Of a stretch of DNA of 64,000 bases, positions 33,992-44,510 are shown in pieces. The DNA is taken from NCBI GenBank assembly GCA_950097015.1, contig CATNEN010000024.1:3415501-3479500 (forward strand), in the 5' to 3' direction. The stretch's first letter is position 1; every line of letters starts with the position of its first letter. The translations under genes and the position numbers were made by a program. Source of the DNA: Macrostomum hystrix (Eukaryota; Platyhelminthes; Macrostomidae). Under the pieces are notes generated by a model. It did not search any database, had not been told where the DNA came from, and worked only from the letters and a program-made list of their open reading frames with translations.

Positions 33992-34468
33992 AGTCTGTTG
34001 GCGTCCGTGGCAATGGGATAACTGATTGACATGCTGGGATAACTGATTGACAGGCTAGGATAACTGATTGCCAGCATAAAACGTATTTTCCTTTCGTCTT
34101 TTCCTAACTTTACGATTGGCAAAACAAAAATCTAATTTCTATTATATTTTTTAACAAACTGTAGTAGTCGTTCTAATTGTTAGCGATTTTGTAAAAATGT
34201 ATATATATGCAGGTAATAGTAGATGCAATTAAACCAAAAAATTGAGTCCGGTTTCCAGAAGCATCTGGATGAGATGCTTTATGAGTCATATGTAGCTTAT
34301 TTACGTGTTACTTCTGTATACTATATTCACTTCATTTTTTGTTGTGTTCATATGCATAAGAATAAGAATATTCTTATAGGTGTCAAAACCCTTTTCAGAC
34401 TGACCCCATTGGATTTAAATCATGTCGGATCGCCCCATAACTTGACTGGCCTAAACTTTTCGAATCAA
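33992..34468. other. Spacer between transposon ORFs
   Basis: It holds three copies of GGATAACTGATTG (34015-34075) and AT-rich text. A frame open from 34223 runs into the next ORF, but its first 80 codons look non-coding. A pyrimidine tract and AG (CCCTTTTCAG, 34388-34398) could be an acceptor for an upstream exon. Confidence 0.4.
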
Positions 34469-35065
34469 ATGATCGCTGACGGGGATGCCCGTGCCTACGT
34501 CGACTCGGATGACGGCAGCGACACCACAATCGGTGGTCGCTCTCCCGGCCCGCCACCAACGTCGACTCAGGCTGCGTCCCAGTCTCTGCTTACTGCTTCT
34601 ACAGCCTTTACTTGGCCGCTGCATGACGGTCCCAAGGCCAACGTCGACTCGGATGACGGCAGCGACACCACAATCGGTGGTCACTCTCCCTGCCCGCCAC
34701 CAACTTCGACCCGCGCGCGAGCCACTGCCGAGTCCAAGTATACGTGGGAGGACTACAACCGGCTACCACCGGCTGCTCCACCATCATTTGAGTCGAGGCG
34801 TTGGGACGAGCGACGCCTACTACCTGCGCAAACTTGCCCGGACTGCGCCTCATGGTACGCGGAGCTGTCGCCGACTAGCCGAGCACGCCGCTTAGCGCTG
34901 CACGGCCGCCACCGACACAGGCGGATCGTGCAAGCGCCAAACTTCTTCGCGATCGAAAAGCCGCCATCACCACCTCCCGTACCGTTGGATCAATTTAAAG
35001 TGAGGAAGCGGCGTCGAAGGCCGCTTCGGGGTCTGTCACCGAGACCCCGCACTGAATACGAGTGA
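34469..35065 (+). CDS. Transposon ORF2, CtIP/Sae2-like C-terminal motif
   Basis: 198 residues from ATG 34469 (MIADGDARAYVDSDDG). The frame is open from ATG 34223, but the earlier part is AT-rich and hydrophobic and probably intronic. An imperfect internal duplication, VDSDDGSDTTIGG followed by PPPTST, occurs twice (34497 and 34641). The C-terminal half has YTWEDYNRLPP, then LLPAQTCPDCASWYAEL, then GRHRHRRIVQAPNFFAIEKP, then a basic tail KVRKRRRRPLRG. CxxC plus (W/Y)Y, an RHRxR block and (T/A)P.NF(W/F) at this spacing form the C-terminal signature of Sae2/CtIP proteins, which act with the MRN nuclease in DNA-end resection. The usual Cys before SRHR is replaced (LHGRHR) and Trp of FW is Phe. 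The motif is visible; the homology and a role at transposon ends are inference. Confidence 0.55.
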   Translation: MIADGDARAYVDSDDGSDTTIGGRSPGPPPTSTQAASQSLLTASTAFTWPLHDGPKANVDSDDGSDTTIGGHSPCPPPTSTRARATAESKYTWEDYNRLPPAAPPSFESRRWDERRLLPAQTCPDCASWYAELSPTSRARRLALHGRHRHRRIVQAPNFFAIEKPPSPPPVPLDQFKVRKRRRRPLRGLSPRPRTEYE

Positions 35066-35097
35066 CTATTGCGATTGATGGACTGGAGACTGCCTCA

Positions 35098-35275
35098 ATT
35101 GATGGATTGATGACATTGAGATGATGACGACATTGAGATGATGATGACATTGAGATGATGATGACATTGAGATGATGATGACATTGAGATGATGATGACG
35201 ACATTGAGATGATGACGACATTGAGATGATGACGACATTGAGATGATGATGACATTGAGATGATGGACGTTAGAC
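35098..35275. repeat. Short tandem repeat (ATGATGACATTGAG)n
   Basis: About eleven copies of a 15/18-bp unit, GATGATGACATTGA with extra GAC or GAT triplets, directly after ORF2 and inside the transposon. Confidence 0.92.
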
Positions 35276-35503
35276 ATGCACGTTTGTATGTATACCAGCA
35301 TATGCTGATAAATACACAAGTCCTTGTTGCCGGCACAATTTGTACGGAATTTTTTATTGAGGAGGAAACCGACAGCCTTAATTGTTACTCTTGAGTCCAG
35401 GCCTAGTTAAAGTAACGTACGAGTACAATTAGATTTCACCCATGTGAACACAGAACACAGTATTGACACAAAAAACTCACATTTTTCAGCTGCTCTAATC
35501 CTA

Positions 35504-37386
35504 ATGGGCACAGGAAAGAAGACTACTGCCGTAGTCGGCAAGTCGAAATCAAATTCCACGTCCACTTCAAAGTCGAAGTCGAAGCCGACCTACAAATCAG
35601 CCGCAACAAAGGCGCCGTCGAGTAAGTCCGGTGGAAAGAAGCGCAAAGCTGTAACTGATGACGATGAGTCATTGAGTCAATTTCTCGGTCGTACTGCCGA
35701 GAAATCACGTCGACTGCAGGATCCGCTATTGTCAGCCATCGAAGATACTGACACCATGTCTGCTGCACAGACTTCGGGCCCTTCCTCGTCTGCTGTCGCA
35801 GAGGGCACCCAACGGGATGACGTTTTCATACAGCATGACATGGTGCCCTACAAACGTGAAGCGGTACCGCGATTCTTTATTTTTAAGTACTCCAACTATT
35901 TCGAAAAAACAGAAGTTGTCAGCACGCGCGATGACATTGTTGGACGCAAACGCGAGTCCCCGAGTAACGTCGATGTCGGCAGCGAAGTCTTAATTGTCGT
36001 CGCTAAGGCGAACAGGACGGCCGCGAAAAAATGGCTCGGGACACTAGTACGTGGGCCGTTCGCTTCCAGAAGCATCGCGACCGGCACAGCGGTCCTAGGA
36101 AACGTACACGCTCAGCCATCGGAACTTCCACGTGCCTGTGCATCCTGCCGGACGTTTGCTACAGAGAACGAGCGACAGTCGTCGCTTATAGACACCCTGC
36201 GTGAGTGCCATCAATTGTTGGTCGTTACTTCTGCACTTTCAGGTCGGGTATAGTGCCTTTTTTGTTTGAACCACCGCATACTTTTTTAGGGAGCCAGTTA
36301 CAGCACAGCACAGTTAAAGAAACGAATCAGCGAGAAAGCGTCCGACTATTAACGGAGCAGCTTCGTGTCGCGAATCGTATGGAGCGAACGCTTTTACGCC
36401 AACTGGAGGACGAGCAGCATCGTAACGTGCTGCTGGTCAGCAGCATGCAGCAGTGCAACTCGCTGCTTATTCAGGGGTCAGAGCTGCTTTCCCAGAATGC
36501 CCGCGAAGTCTCTCAGCCGGCCCGCTTGAGTACAAAAGCTGCATCTGACACCAATGACACCGATGGCGGTGATGACGGCGACGCCAGCGATTCCAGGCAG
36601 GACGCCATGTCCATCACTGTAACGCAGAGCTTGTCCGCAGCGCAGACGCGCGCTCTGAAAGATGCCTGCGACGCCGCCACGCCGAACGTTGACCTAACAG
36701 CTGCTTCTCTTGTGCCATTCTCTGAGCAGCAGGGCTTCGTTAAGGTAGCTTTGAATAAGCGGCACGATGCGGAAGATCGGCTAGAAGCCTACAAAAAAGT
36801 GCCAGCCAAACAGGATGGCGAGGACGCAAAACTTACTGCACTCCGAAAGTCTGTGACGCTGGCAGTTCTCCGAGCTGCCCTGCGTGCCGTCTTCACGGAC
36901 AGGGAGTTCGCCTGCTGCACACTGTCCGGGCGCAAGGCGCCCGGTCAGGCCACATCTTCACCCGCAAACCCGGGAAAATTGGCTGCAGTACGTGTGTGGC
37001 TCGCGAACGCCGGGGTGCAGTGCACTGCGGACAGTCTAAGTCAGGCGTTCACGCAATGCACTGCGACTGCGCGGCAGAGACTGGAACTCCCAACGCGCTC
37101 CGCCCCTCCCCCCCAGCGGAAGCAGCCGAAACCGCCAAAGCCGAAGGCCACAACAGTCGTCATTATAGACTCCGCTGACTCTGCTCAGAGCCGCGAAGTC
37201 TGTCAGCCAACCCTCTCGAATACAACAGCTGCATCTGACGCCAATGACGCCGATGACGGCGATGACGCCGGAGATGCCAGAGAGGTCGAAATGCGGCATC
37301 TGGAGGGGGACGACGATCATAGCGCCATGGACGGCACAGTCAGCTGCGGCGACTTTCTGAACATACTTTTGGCCAGTCAGAAGTGA
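35504..37386 (+). CDS. Transposon ORF3, coiled coil and BEN-like domain
   Basis: Exons 35504-36200 and 36290-37386 join in phase 1 (CCCTGC/GTGAGT donor, CTTTTTTAG acceptor) to give 597 residues. An in-frame ATG at 35444 would add 20. The N-terminus is Lys/Ser/Thr-rich and basic, with a nuclear-localisation-like GGKKRKAV. A globular region with VPRFFIFKYSNYF and VLIVVAKAN follows. A CASC pair and a Leu/Arg/Gln coiled coil (about 250-310) come next, then acidic linkers. At 36835-37040 lies LAVLRAALRAVFTDREFACC, TLSGRK and a KLAAVRVWL helix, the order seen in BEN domains (helical DNA- or protein-binding modules of chromatin factors). The extreme C-terminus is acidic. An AATAAA sits at 37462. It has no catalytic motif, so I infer a DNA-binding accessory protein. 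Confidence 0.6.
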
Positions 37387-37678
37387 TTTTGAATTCCCGC
37401 ATTTATGCGCCTAGTGACTAGCGACTATGCGCCTACTGACTGTATTCTACAAAATCTTTTGAATAAAAAAACAGAGGAGTATATTGATCTTGTAGGTGAT
37501 TTGGAACAGTTTGATGAATTGCAAGATGGAACGTTACATAGTTTGTATTAACACTAACTGACAATTGTCTTACTTCTTTACTCTTCACGGTATCAGTTGA
37601 CAGAAGCGCACTGTAGATGTTTTACTAAGTCGGCACTACATATTTCCGAGAGTAGACACAATTCGATAGGGATGCAGG

Positions 37679-38412
37679 GTTTTTCGTCCGGTTTGATCGT
37701 CGTGTCGCTTTTGTTAGGTTTTAGTCTGATTTTGCTCCGGATATTCGTCCGGTTTGATCGTCGTGTCGCTTTCGTTAGGTTTTAGTCTGATTTTGCTCCG
37801 GATATTCGTCCGGTTGGGTCGTCGTGTCGCTTTCGTTAGGTTTTAGTCTGATTTTGCTCCGGATATTCGTCCGGTTTGATCGTCGTGTCGCTTTCGTTAG
37901 GTTTTAGTCTGATTTTGCTCCGGATATTCGTCCGGTTGGGTCGTCGTGTCGCTTTCGTTAGGTTTTAATCTGATTTTGCTCCGGATATTCATCTGGTTTG
38001 ATCGTCGTGTCGCTTTCGTTAGGTTTTAGTCTGATTTTGCTCCGGATATTCGTCCGGTTTGATCGTCGTGTCGCTTTCGTTAGGTTTTAGTCTGATTTTG
38101 CTCCGGATATTCGTCCGGTTGGGTCGTCGTGTCGCTTTCGTTAGGTTTTAGTCTGATTTTGCTCCGGATATTCATCTGGTTTGATCGTCGTGTCGCTTTC
38201 GTTAGGTTTTAGTCTGATTTTGCTCCGGATATTCGTCCGGTTTGATCGTCGTGTCGCTTTCGTTAGGTTTTAGTCTGATTTTGCTCCGGATATTCGTCCG
38301 GTTTGATCGTCGTGTCGCTTTCGTTAGGTTTTAGTCTGATTTTGCTCCGGATATTCGTCCGGTTGGGTCGTCGTGTCGCTTTCGTTAGGTTTTAGTCTGA
38401 TTTTGCCCCGGT
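37679..38412. repeat. Subterminal tandem array, 61-bp unit
   Basis: Twelve copies of a 61-bp unit containing TTCGTCCGGTTTGATCGTCG, TGTCGCTTTCGTTAGGTTTT and AGTCTGATTTTGCTCCGGATA. Copies alternate GGTTTGATCG and GGTTGGGTCG. The array ends 215 bp before the right terminal repeat. CACTA elements often carry subterminal repeats bound by accessory proteins, so this is a candidate binding array. Each unit has two CCGG sites. Confidence 0.93.
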
Positions 38413-38625
38413 TATTTGCCGGGTTCTGCTATTGCACTTTCATCCGGTCATTTGTCGGGTTTTATTTAGGGTACTCATCAGTTTGAGTAGCCGAAGAGAA
38501 ACCCGAGAAAATACCTGATGTCCTCTACGAAATTCCTGACGTTTTCGAGACCACTTTCCCGAGGATTTTCGGGTTTTTAGATAGGAAAAAATGTATTACA
38601 AACCGGGCAAAAATCCCGATCGCCT

Positions 38626-38660
38626 ACCGGGCGAAAAACCTGATCAGATGGCCACATGGG
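38626..38660 (-). repeat. Right terminal inverted repeat
   Basis: Reverse complement of the left repeat with two differences. The duplicated AA target bases follow at 38661-38662, then the resumed host minisatellite. Confidence 0.9.
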
Positions 38661-38707
38661 AAACAGGCGCTACCCCCTGATCCACCTGTAAACAGGCGCT
38701 CGCTTAC

Positions 38708-39526
38708 GCCGGCCAAGATGCGGGCGTCCCTGGTCACCAGCCAGCCGAAGCGCAGGCCGGGCAGGCCGTAGCACTTGGACAGGCCGTTGAGGGTGACCGC
38801 AGACTCGTACAGCTGGCAGGCCGGCACTATTCTGGCCGGCCCGATGCCCGAGTAGATCTCGTCCGACACCAGCAGCAATTGGCGCTCTCTGCAGAGCTGG
38901 ATAAGGGCCAGCCACTGTTCCGGCGTGGGACAATAACCAGTGGGATTGTGCGGAAAGTTGGTCACAAGCAGTCTAATACCCGGCCGTTCATCCAACAAGT
39001 TTCGCAGACGGTCCAGGCAGAAGCGCCAGTCGCAATGCGTCGAACTTGGCGGCTCCGCCTCCCAGCGGTGCACGTTGGCACCGCACGCCCTCAGAGTCTC
39101 GTGCAGGCCCTGAAAGGCGGGCCAGGTGACGGCCGCTTCCGGTCGTTCGTCCGGTTTTTCGTTGCGCAACAGATCGCAAATCACTGTGGCCACAGAGAAC
39201 AGGGCTTCCTGTGGGCCCATCAGTGCCAGCTCCGAGTCAGCCTGACGGCCTGGATAGAGCTGGCTAATGAGTTCGGCTGCCAGGCGCGGATCGCCCTCCG
39301 GACCGCCGTAGCCAAGGCGAACCTCACCCCAGAGGCGCAGACACTCGGCATCGGCCATAGACAGCAATTCGGCCTGGCTAAGCGACTCGCAGTCGGAGCT
39401 GGACACACTGGTGAGGTCTGTGCGGAACTGGAATTGGTTCATGCGATTGGCTAACAGCAGAGCTGAATGGCCATGAAGCTGCTGGCTACAAAGGCCACCG
39501 CTGCTGCTGCTGTCAGGTTGGGAGGC
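38708..39526 (-). CDS. Class I PLP-dependent aminotransferase, N-terminal exon
   Basis: This reverse exon (273 codons) ends ARILAG/GTAAGC. It shows SSSDCESLSQAELL, VRLGYGGPEGD, LLVTNFPHNPTGYCPTPEQW, LLLVSDEIYSG and LNGLSKCYGLPGLRFGW. These are the NPTG cofactor loop, the Asp that pairs with the pyridine nitrogen (SDEIY), and the Schiff-base Lys (SK). The best start is ATG 39442 (MNQFQFRTDL), giving 380 residues with the C-terminal exon, a normal family length. An acceptor at 39527 (CCACTTTCCAG) means an upstream exon could instead supply the N-terminus. The substrate is not predictable; the closest resemblance is to aspartate-aminotransferase-like, capreomycidine-synthase-type proteins. All catalytic residues are present, so it should be functional provided the large intron is spliced. 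Confidence 0.87.
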
Positions 39527-39574
39527 CTGGAAAGTGGATATTTTATTTTGTGCAATTACGTTGTGACATAATAT

Positions 39575-39890
39575 TAATAATAATAAAAAATTAATTTGAG
39601 GAGGGCTGCAGGCAATGGCACATCCTTTGGTGACACTAGCCAGTGAGCAGGCAATTCTGCCCATTTCACTGACTCCTGAGCACACACAGGGTGTGTACAT
39701 CTGCCCTAACTTTCTCATCGTCAGGCAGTGAACACTCTCAATGTGCCTTCGAGGTTGGCCCTCAAAGGCATAAATTGCAGAACAAGCCCACATACCTTCT
39801 CTCTGTGGCTGCACCCCAAATGAATGAGGCCTCACTGTGAAATCAAGCTCAGGGACATTAGTGTGAGAGGCAGGTGCATTAACTGCTCAT
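39575..39890 (-). mobile_element. SINE family A copy, reverse
   Basis: Forward view starts with an (ATT/AAT)n tail and GAGGAGGGCTGCAGGCAATG, followed by the family body in reverse and a decayed tRNA-like head. It lies directly 5' of the aminotransferase exon at 39526, so any 5' exon must be beyond it. Confidence 0.85.
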
Positions 39891-40575
39891 TAAATTTTAC
39901 ATTAACCATGACATGATATTGCTCTATAGCCAATTATATTATTAGCAAGTACTACTTACCAATTGCCCTATTTTTCTACAGCTATTAAGGCTCAAGGATA
40001 CTTCAATGACAATGCCTCATATTGTTTTTAACTAGAATAGTTGTAGAAAGATCTTTAATAACTCATCTTACTTAAACATGTTTTAATAAAATAAATAGTT
40101 TTTTAAACAATCATCAGCTACAATAAATTTGTTATTCAAAGTTATTTAGATAGCTGTAAGGTAACTTTCAAAACCTATAAATTTTGTAGGCATTCTTTAC
40201 CCAAGACTATTTTTATCTATTTTATATCAAATACACACAACTGCTAACCAAAAAAAACAATTTACTTGCCTATATTCCATGCTTCACTTATACTTAAAAT
40301 TAGAAATTAATAATAATATGAATTTCAATATCTTTATTTTGTTACATATTGCCCTAATACACATTTCTCCTTAAGAAAAAAACATGTTAGGCCTACTTTA
40401 CATCTACATAGGGGGCCAACATAGGAAGTCTAAGCATTTGCTATCCTAGCCACAAATCTTGACCAACTCCTGTAGGTTATCCTTAATCATTTGAATACCA
40501 AAACCAATAGCTTCAAGATTCAAGATATTAATCAAAGGCAGCATGGTAGATGATATTAGGTTTTCTTATAGGTTA
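39891..40575. other. AT-rich region, no gene
   Basis: Could include 5' exons or the promoter of the aminotransferase gene, but I see none that can be supported. Confidence 0.4.
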
Positions 40576-40582
40576 TAGCTAG

Positions 40583-40867
40583 CTCATACATGCGCAACCT
40601 CCCAAATCTTAGCCGGCCGTGCGACTTAGTTTTTGCTCTCATTTGCGACTTAGTTCGTTTCATTGCTCTATTTACGACTTAGTTTGCTCTCATTTGCTCT
40701 CTTTTTCTCTCCCCTTTTTCCTTTTTTTCACGCCTTCCTTTTTTGTCCCTTGGTCCCCCCTTTGATTTTTTTGCGCTTGGTTGATTGGTTTTTGCGACTT
40801 ACCTTGCTTGGCCCTCGTTTCACCCGGCCGGTTCGGCTGGGTCGGCCGGGTGTTGCGCATGTATGAG
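40583..40867. mobile_element. MITE with CTCATACATGCGCAAC ends
   Basis: The left end CTCATACATGCGCAAC is the exact reverse complement of the right end GTTGCGCATGTATGAG, and CTAG flanks both sides (40579-40582 and 40868-40871). CCGGCCG-rich text lies just inside both ends. The interior is pyrimidine-rich, with repeated TGCGACTTAGTTT. No ORF encodes a transposase. The superfamily is uncertain: the duplication could be CTAG or the inner TA. Confidence 0.6.
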
Positions 40868-40875
40868 CTAGCTTG

Positions 40876-43140
40876 AAATTAAAAAGCAAGAAACAAAAAA
40901 GTATAGGCCCACTGTAGGATTAAACTTTTGCCATGCACATGTAATACAAAAATTCATTTTGGCTTAAAGAAAAAATGCTCGTGAAGGCTTCTTTTCTGTA
41001 AATATAAGCTTAAGTAGGCATACCAGAGTCCAAAAACCAACCAGGACACCAGCCTATAGGCCTAATAACAGGTAAATCTGGTAGCTAGCCTTCAGGTCTG
41101 GCTGGCTCAAGTCTAAGAACAAACTAATAAATAAAGCAAAAACACAAGAAGCATTAAATATACATTTTAAACAAAGAAAATAATTTGGAAAGGCATACAA
41201 TTGTATGGTAAACAGTCTCATCACGGTCAGCATCCAACAGCAACTTCTAAGACAGCAGATCTAGAGACTTGGGGTCGTACTATAAGATTAACTAGATCTT
41301 GGCTGCAAATTTGAGTTCTTAATCTTTAACTATGGGGTACGCGAGCGGCGCGCCACGCAAGCTTTATTAGTACAGGCCTTAAATTAGTGTGATGGCGTGA
41401 CGTTTTTAAAAATTGTAAGAAATCATTCAACTTTAAAAGCTTTATTATATAACGATTTAACACCGGTGAAAAGCAGAAATCTGGATAAGTGCAAGTACAC
41501 AGAGCTATGTTGCCTGTTTAAAACTTAATTTCCGTCAATTCAGACGAAGAGGGTGATATATAAGAAAATTCGGTAGTTATTTAATGGCAAATGCCAAACA
41601 CCATAATTGAATATGCGCAGAAAGAATTCGTTGCCAGTTGTAGAGAACAACGGTTGTAGTGACCGCTTATATATTACGTCTTGAATTGAGGAATAACATG
41701 CATTTGAAACGGCGTCACTGGCTCATGGTTTGCATTTAATATTTTGAGTATCAATATCGGTGAATACACAGTGGTTATCTTGCCAAAGCTTAATTGGTCA
41801 ATTACTTGTACGTCAGTATACGTTATATGTTATAAGTTATAAGTTATACGTCAGTTATATTGATTTCAATATTCGGACCTAATTTATATTTATGAGAAAA
41901 TTGCATGATTTCCTCTGCTTGTGGCTTTTTTTGCAAAGCGATAGGTTTTTCAGTATAAATCCATCGATTGCATTTCGGTATTGAAGAAGAAATCGACATA
42001 TACGCTCGTACCAGCACAGATCGAAGCTATATGCCTTAGTGTTTCTAGATTGTGACACATAATCCTTTTAGCGTATTTAATTTGATGAAAAAAAAATTTT
42101 AATCATAAAATATCAATAAGGAATGTCTAGGAAATGTACTTTTTTGCTTTAGTCAATTAGCGCAACTGTCTCGTGCTATCGGCCTATGCTTTACGGCATC
42201 CTGAATCTTAGCTGCATCTACAGGTGACCTACAGAACTTCGTAAATGAAGTTCAAATTCAAGTTTTCTTATTTTTCTCCTTTGAAAGAAGAAATCAAATT
42301 TAAAAGGACAATTCTCCCCAGTTGGGTGCTTGAAACTTATATGAAGACACGCAGATACTTAGCTTGGCGTGTATTCTGCGCGTTGGCGCAAATAATCTTT
42401 CGTAAAAACGAAATCGGCAGTTTCGGCAGTGTTTAAAAATGTGGCTAGTCCTAACTTTCTTCGATCCTCTATTTTAAACTTTCCAAACTTGAATTTTTTA
42501 CTAAGCAGACCGATACGCAGGCAACAAGACGTTTTACAAGCTGAAAGACACGCGCTGGAACAAGAAGAACAATTGAAACGCTTTGCTGCTAATTAGCATA
42601 TAGTCTGTACGATGCGCTAAAGACTTTGACGTTGTCTCTGTCTGTCTCTCCTTTAATAAATGGCCGCGGCATGGCTTTGGCAAACAGTTTGTCCCTATAT
42701 AACAGTGAATACTGTGCGCGGCCGAAATTTCGCTAGCACAGCCCGAGAGAAGAATGATTGAACGGTTGCTAATCAGGATTAGCGGCGATTTTTTTCTCCG
42801 GCCCCGAATCGCGCTTTAAGGACGTACAAAGTGCCCCAGTCAGGCCTATAAATAAATGAGATTGTTTTGGCATCGGAGCTTATCCCAAGGGGAATGTCGT
42901 GCGAATGACGCATGTTTAAGCATTTCTTAAACAAATTATTTGCAGGGGAGCGCACATTTTGATAGTCTCATAAGGTCTATATCTGATGAGACTCAATTAG
43001 TGCGGTCTGTGTAAGCTTCCGACTGTTTTTGGCACCACACAATTTGAATCCATGTGGCTTTATGTAGGCTGTGCCCATTAGAGAATGTTCAAATCATGTT
43101 ATTCTACCTTGTTCTGCTAAATCTACCCGGGATAGAATAA
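40876..43140. other. AT-rich region, no gene recognised
   Basis: Only short motif-free open frames. One exact TACGCTCGTA motif at 42001-42010. Confidence 0.45.
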
Positions 43141-43144
43141 TGCA

Positions 43145-44510
43145 TTAGTAAAACCGAGGGAGCCACAAGAGGGCACGGCAGGAAATTGTACTACACCAAC
43201 TGTGGACATGCCAGAAACGGAATTGCTGCGGCTTAGGAAGCGCGGTGGAAAGTTGGGAAGGTGAAGAGAGATGACCAGTTAGACAATCGCAATTCTTTGG
43301 GGTTGGTTTAAGCGTTCGGTGTCTCTCTGCTATCCTTGCTCTTAGCTTCCGCTCTCGCCATGCATATAGTCCTGAATCCTTCGACCTGCCTCCAGCCGCA
43401 GCCAATCCACCAGCTGCTGTTTCCCTTAGTTTCTGCATTGCCCAGCGAATCCCTGCCCCCCGTCTCCGTCGTTTATAACCCGTTTCTTCCCCTCGCCGTT
43501 GTTCCTCTCTCGTCGGCTCTACCTCTTCCAGAAATATCTCCTTCAAGCGGAGGCCTTCGATATGCACTACTTGTAAGGCGAGAGGACTATAGCTAAAACT
43601 GGTGCGTTGGCCCGCCTTGGAAAGTCGATTGACTAAAGAAACACTGAAAGCGTCCCGCGTCCATCTATACATATTTGTGGATATTTTGTTGTGCACTCAT
43701 TCAACCTAGCTTTACTTGGCCTGACTTTAGTAGGTGGTGAGTTTTTTTTAGAATACTAGTTATTTACCGACTGCTTTCAATTTGAAGTTAAAACACTCCA
43801 CAATTCGGTCAAACATAAACGAATCGATGAAAATACTTCGTTATTTCTATAGGAAACTTGATAGTACATGCCGAATGCCAAAGCAAATCCGAATGTGCAC
43901 CAATAGAGCCCCATCAAAATTGCACTCATCGAAATGAATGTGTGATTGCCGTCCTTATATTTTACCACATCCATCTACCACGGTTCGATGTGTCCCGAAA
44001 ACGTATTTCCGGGTTTATGACAGCATCGGACGAACTACTGTGCGCGTTGTTGCTCTATTTTGTTATATTGAACTGTGTAAAAACTGTTCAAGTGTGGACA
44101 CGGAGATGGAAGTCGAAACCTTTCTAGCACGCCCCGTGCACGCCCAGTTGTTCGACTTTACAGCGTTGAAACAATCGAGGAAAATAAAAAAAGCGCACGG
44201 GGCAATTCGTCGTCAAAGCAGATTTTTTGCCTTTCCCGATTCATACCTTTTACGGGCGCAAAGGAGCGAGGAAGGTTGGCATAAAGCGCAGGAGGGGATC
44301 AAGGAAACGATGACGCCGCGTCCGCAGCAGCTGAACGCCCGGAAAAACAAAGTGCGCGGCGGGCTATTTGCGTCCATGCCCAATATCTCGGTCAGTTCTA
44401 CTTCCTTCATCCCAGAACAGCGCTCTAAATAGAATTTTTATAACCGCAACAGCTACTGGCGAATTGAAGGGCAAGTGACAGTTTGACAGGCAAAAGTTGA
44501 TTATTTAATG
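43145..44510. other. Unassigned, possible upstream exon of the next gene
   Basis: The reverse frame at 43145-43696 (183 codons) is basic and motif-free. The forward frame with ATG 44106 (MEVETFLARPVHAQ, ending SSTSFIPEQRSK) is protein-like. If spliced from ATATCTCG/GTCAGT near 44391 to TTTCAG/AGACAG at 44538 it would join the membrane-protein gene in phase 0, but GTCAGT is a poor donor. I leave it unassigned. Confidence 0.3.

Larger units (their letters stand above)
30447..38660 (+). mobile_element. 8.2-kb CACTA/CMC-class DNA transposon with CtIP-like and BEN-like ORFs
   Basis: Terminal inverted repeats of 35 bp (30447-30481 and 38626-38660) start CCCRTGTGGCCATCYGATCA and continue GGTTTTTCGCCCGGT, with two mismatches. 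The host minisatellite reads GTAA before the element and AAACAGGCG after it, while uninterrupted units read GTAAACAGGCG. The target duplication is therefore AA (30445-30446, 38661-38662). Contents: CCGG-rich subterminal sequence, a TNP2-type transposase (31192-33991), a CtIP-like ORF (34469-35065), a coiled-coil/BEN-like ORF (35504-37386) and a 61-bp subterminal array. All ORFs are on the + strand, opposite to the host aminotransferase. The terminal sequence CCC and a 2-bp duplication differ from textbook plant CACTA elements. Assignment to the CACTA-Mirage-Chapaev group rests on the transposase. Confidence 0.85.

Noticed and set aside
34451-34895. Reverse and alternative forward frames over transposon ORF2
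   Set aside because: They lack motifs and mirror the high-GC ORF2 frame, which has CxxC and RHRHRR motifs.
43145-43696. Reverse frame of 183 codons
   Set aside because: Basic, low-complexity and without motifs, splice partners or a plausible promoter; it may be antisense noise upstream of the membrane-protein gene.
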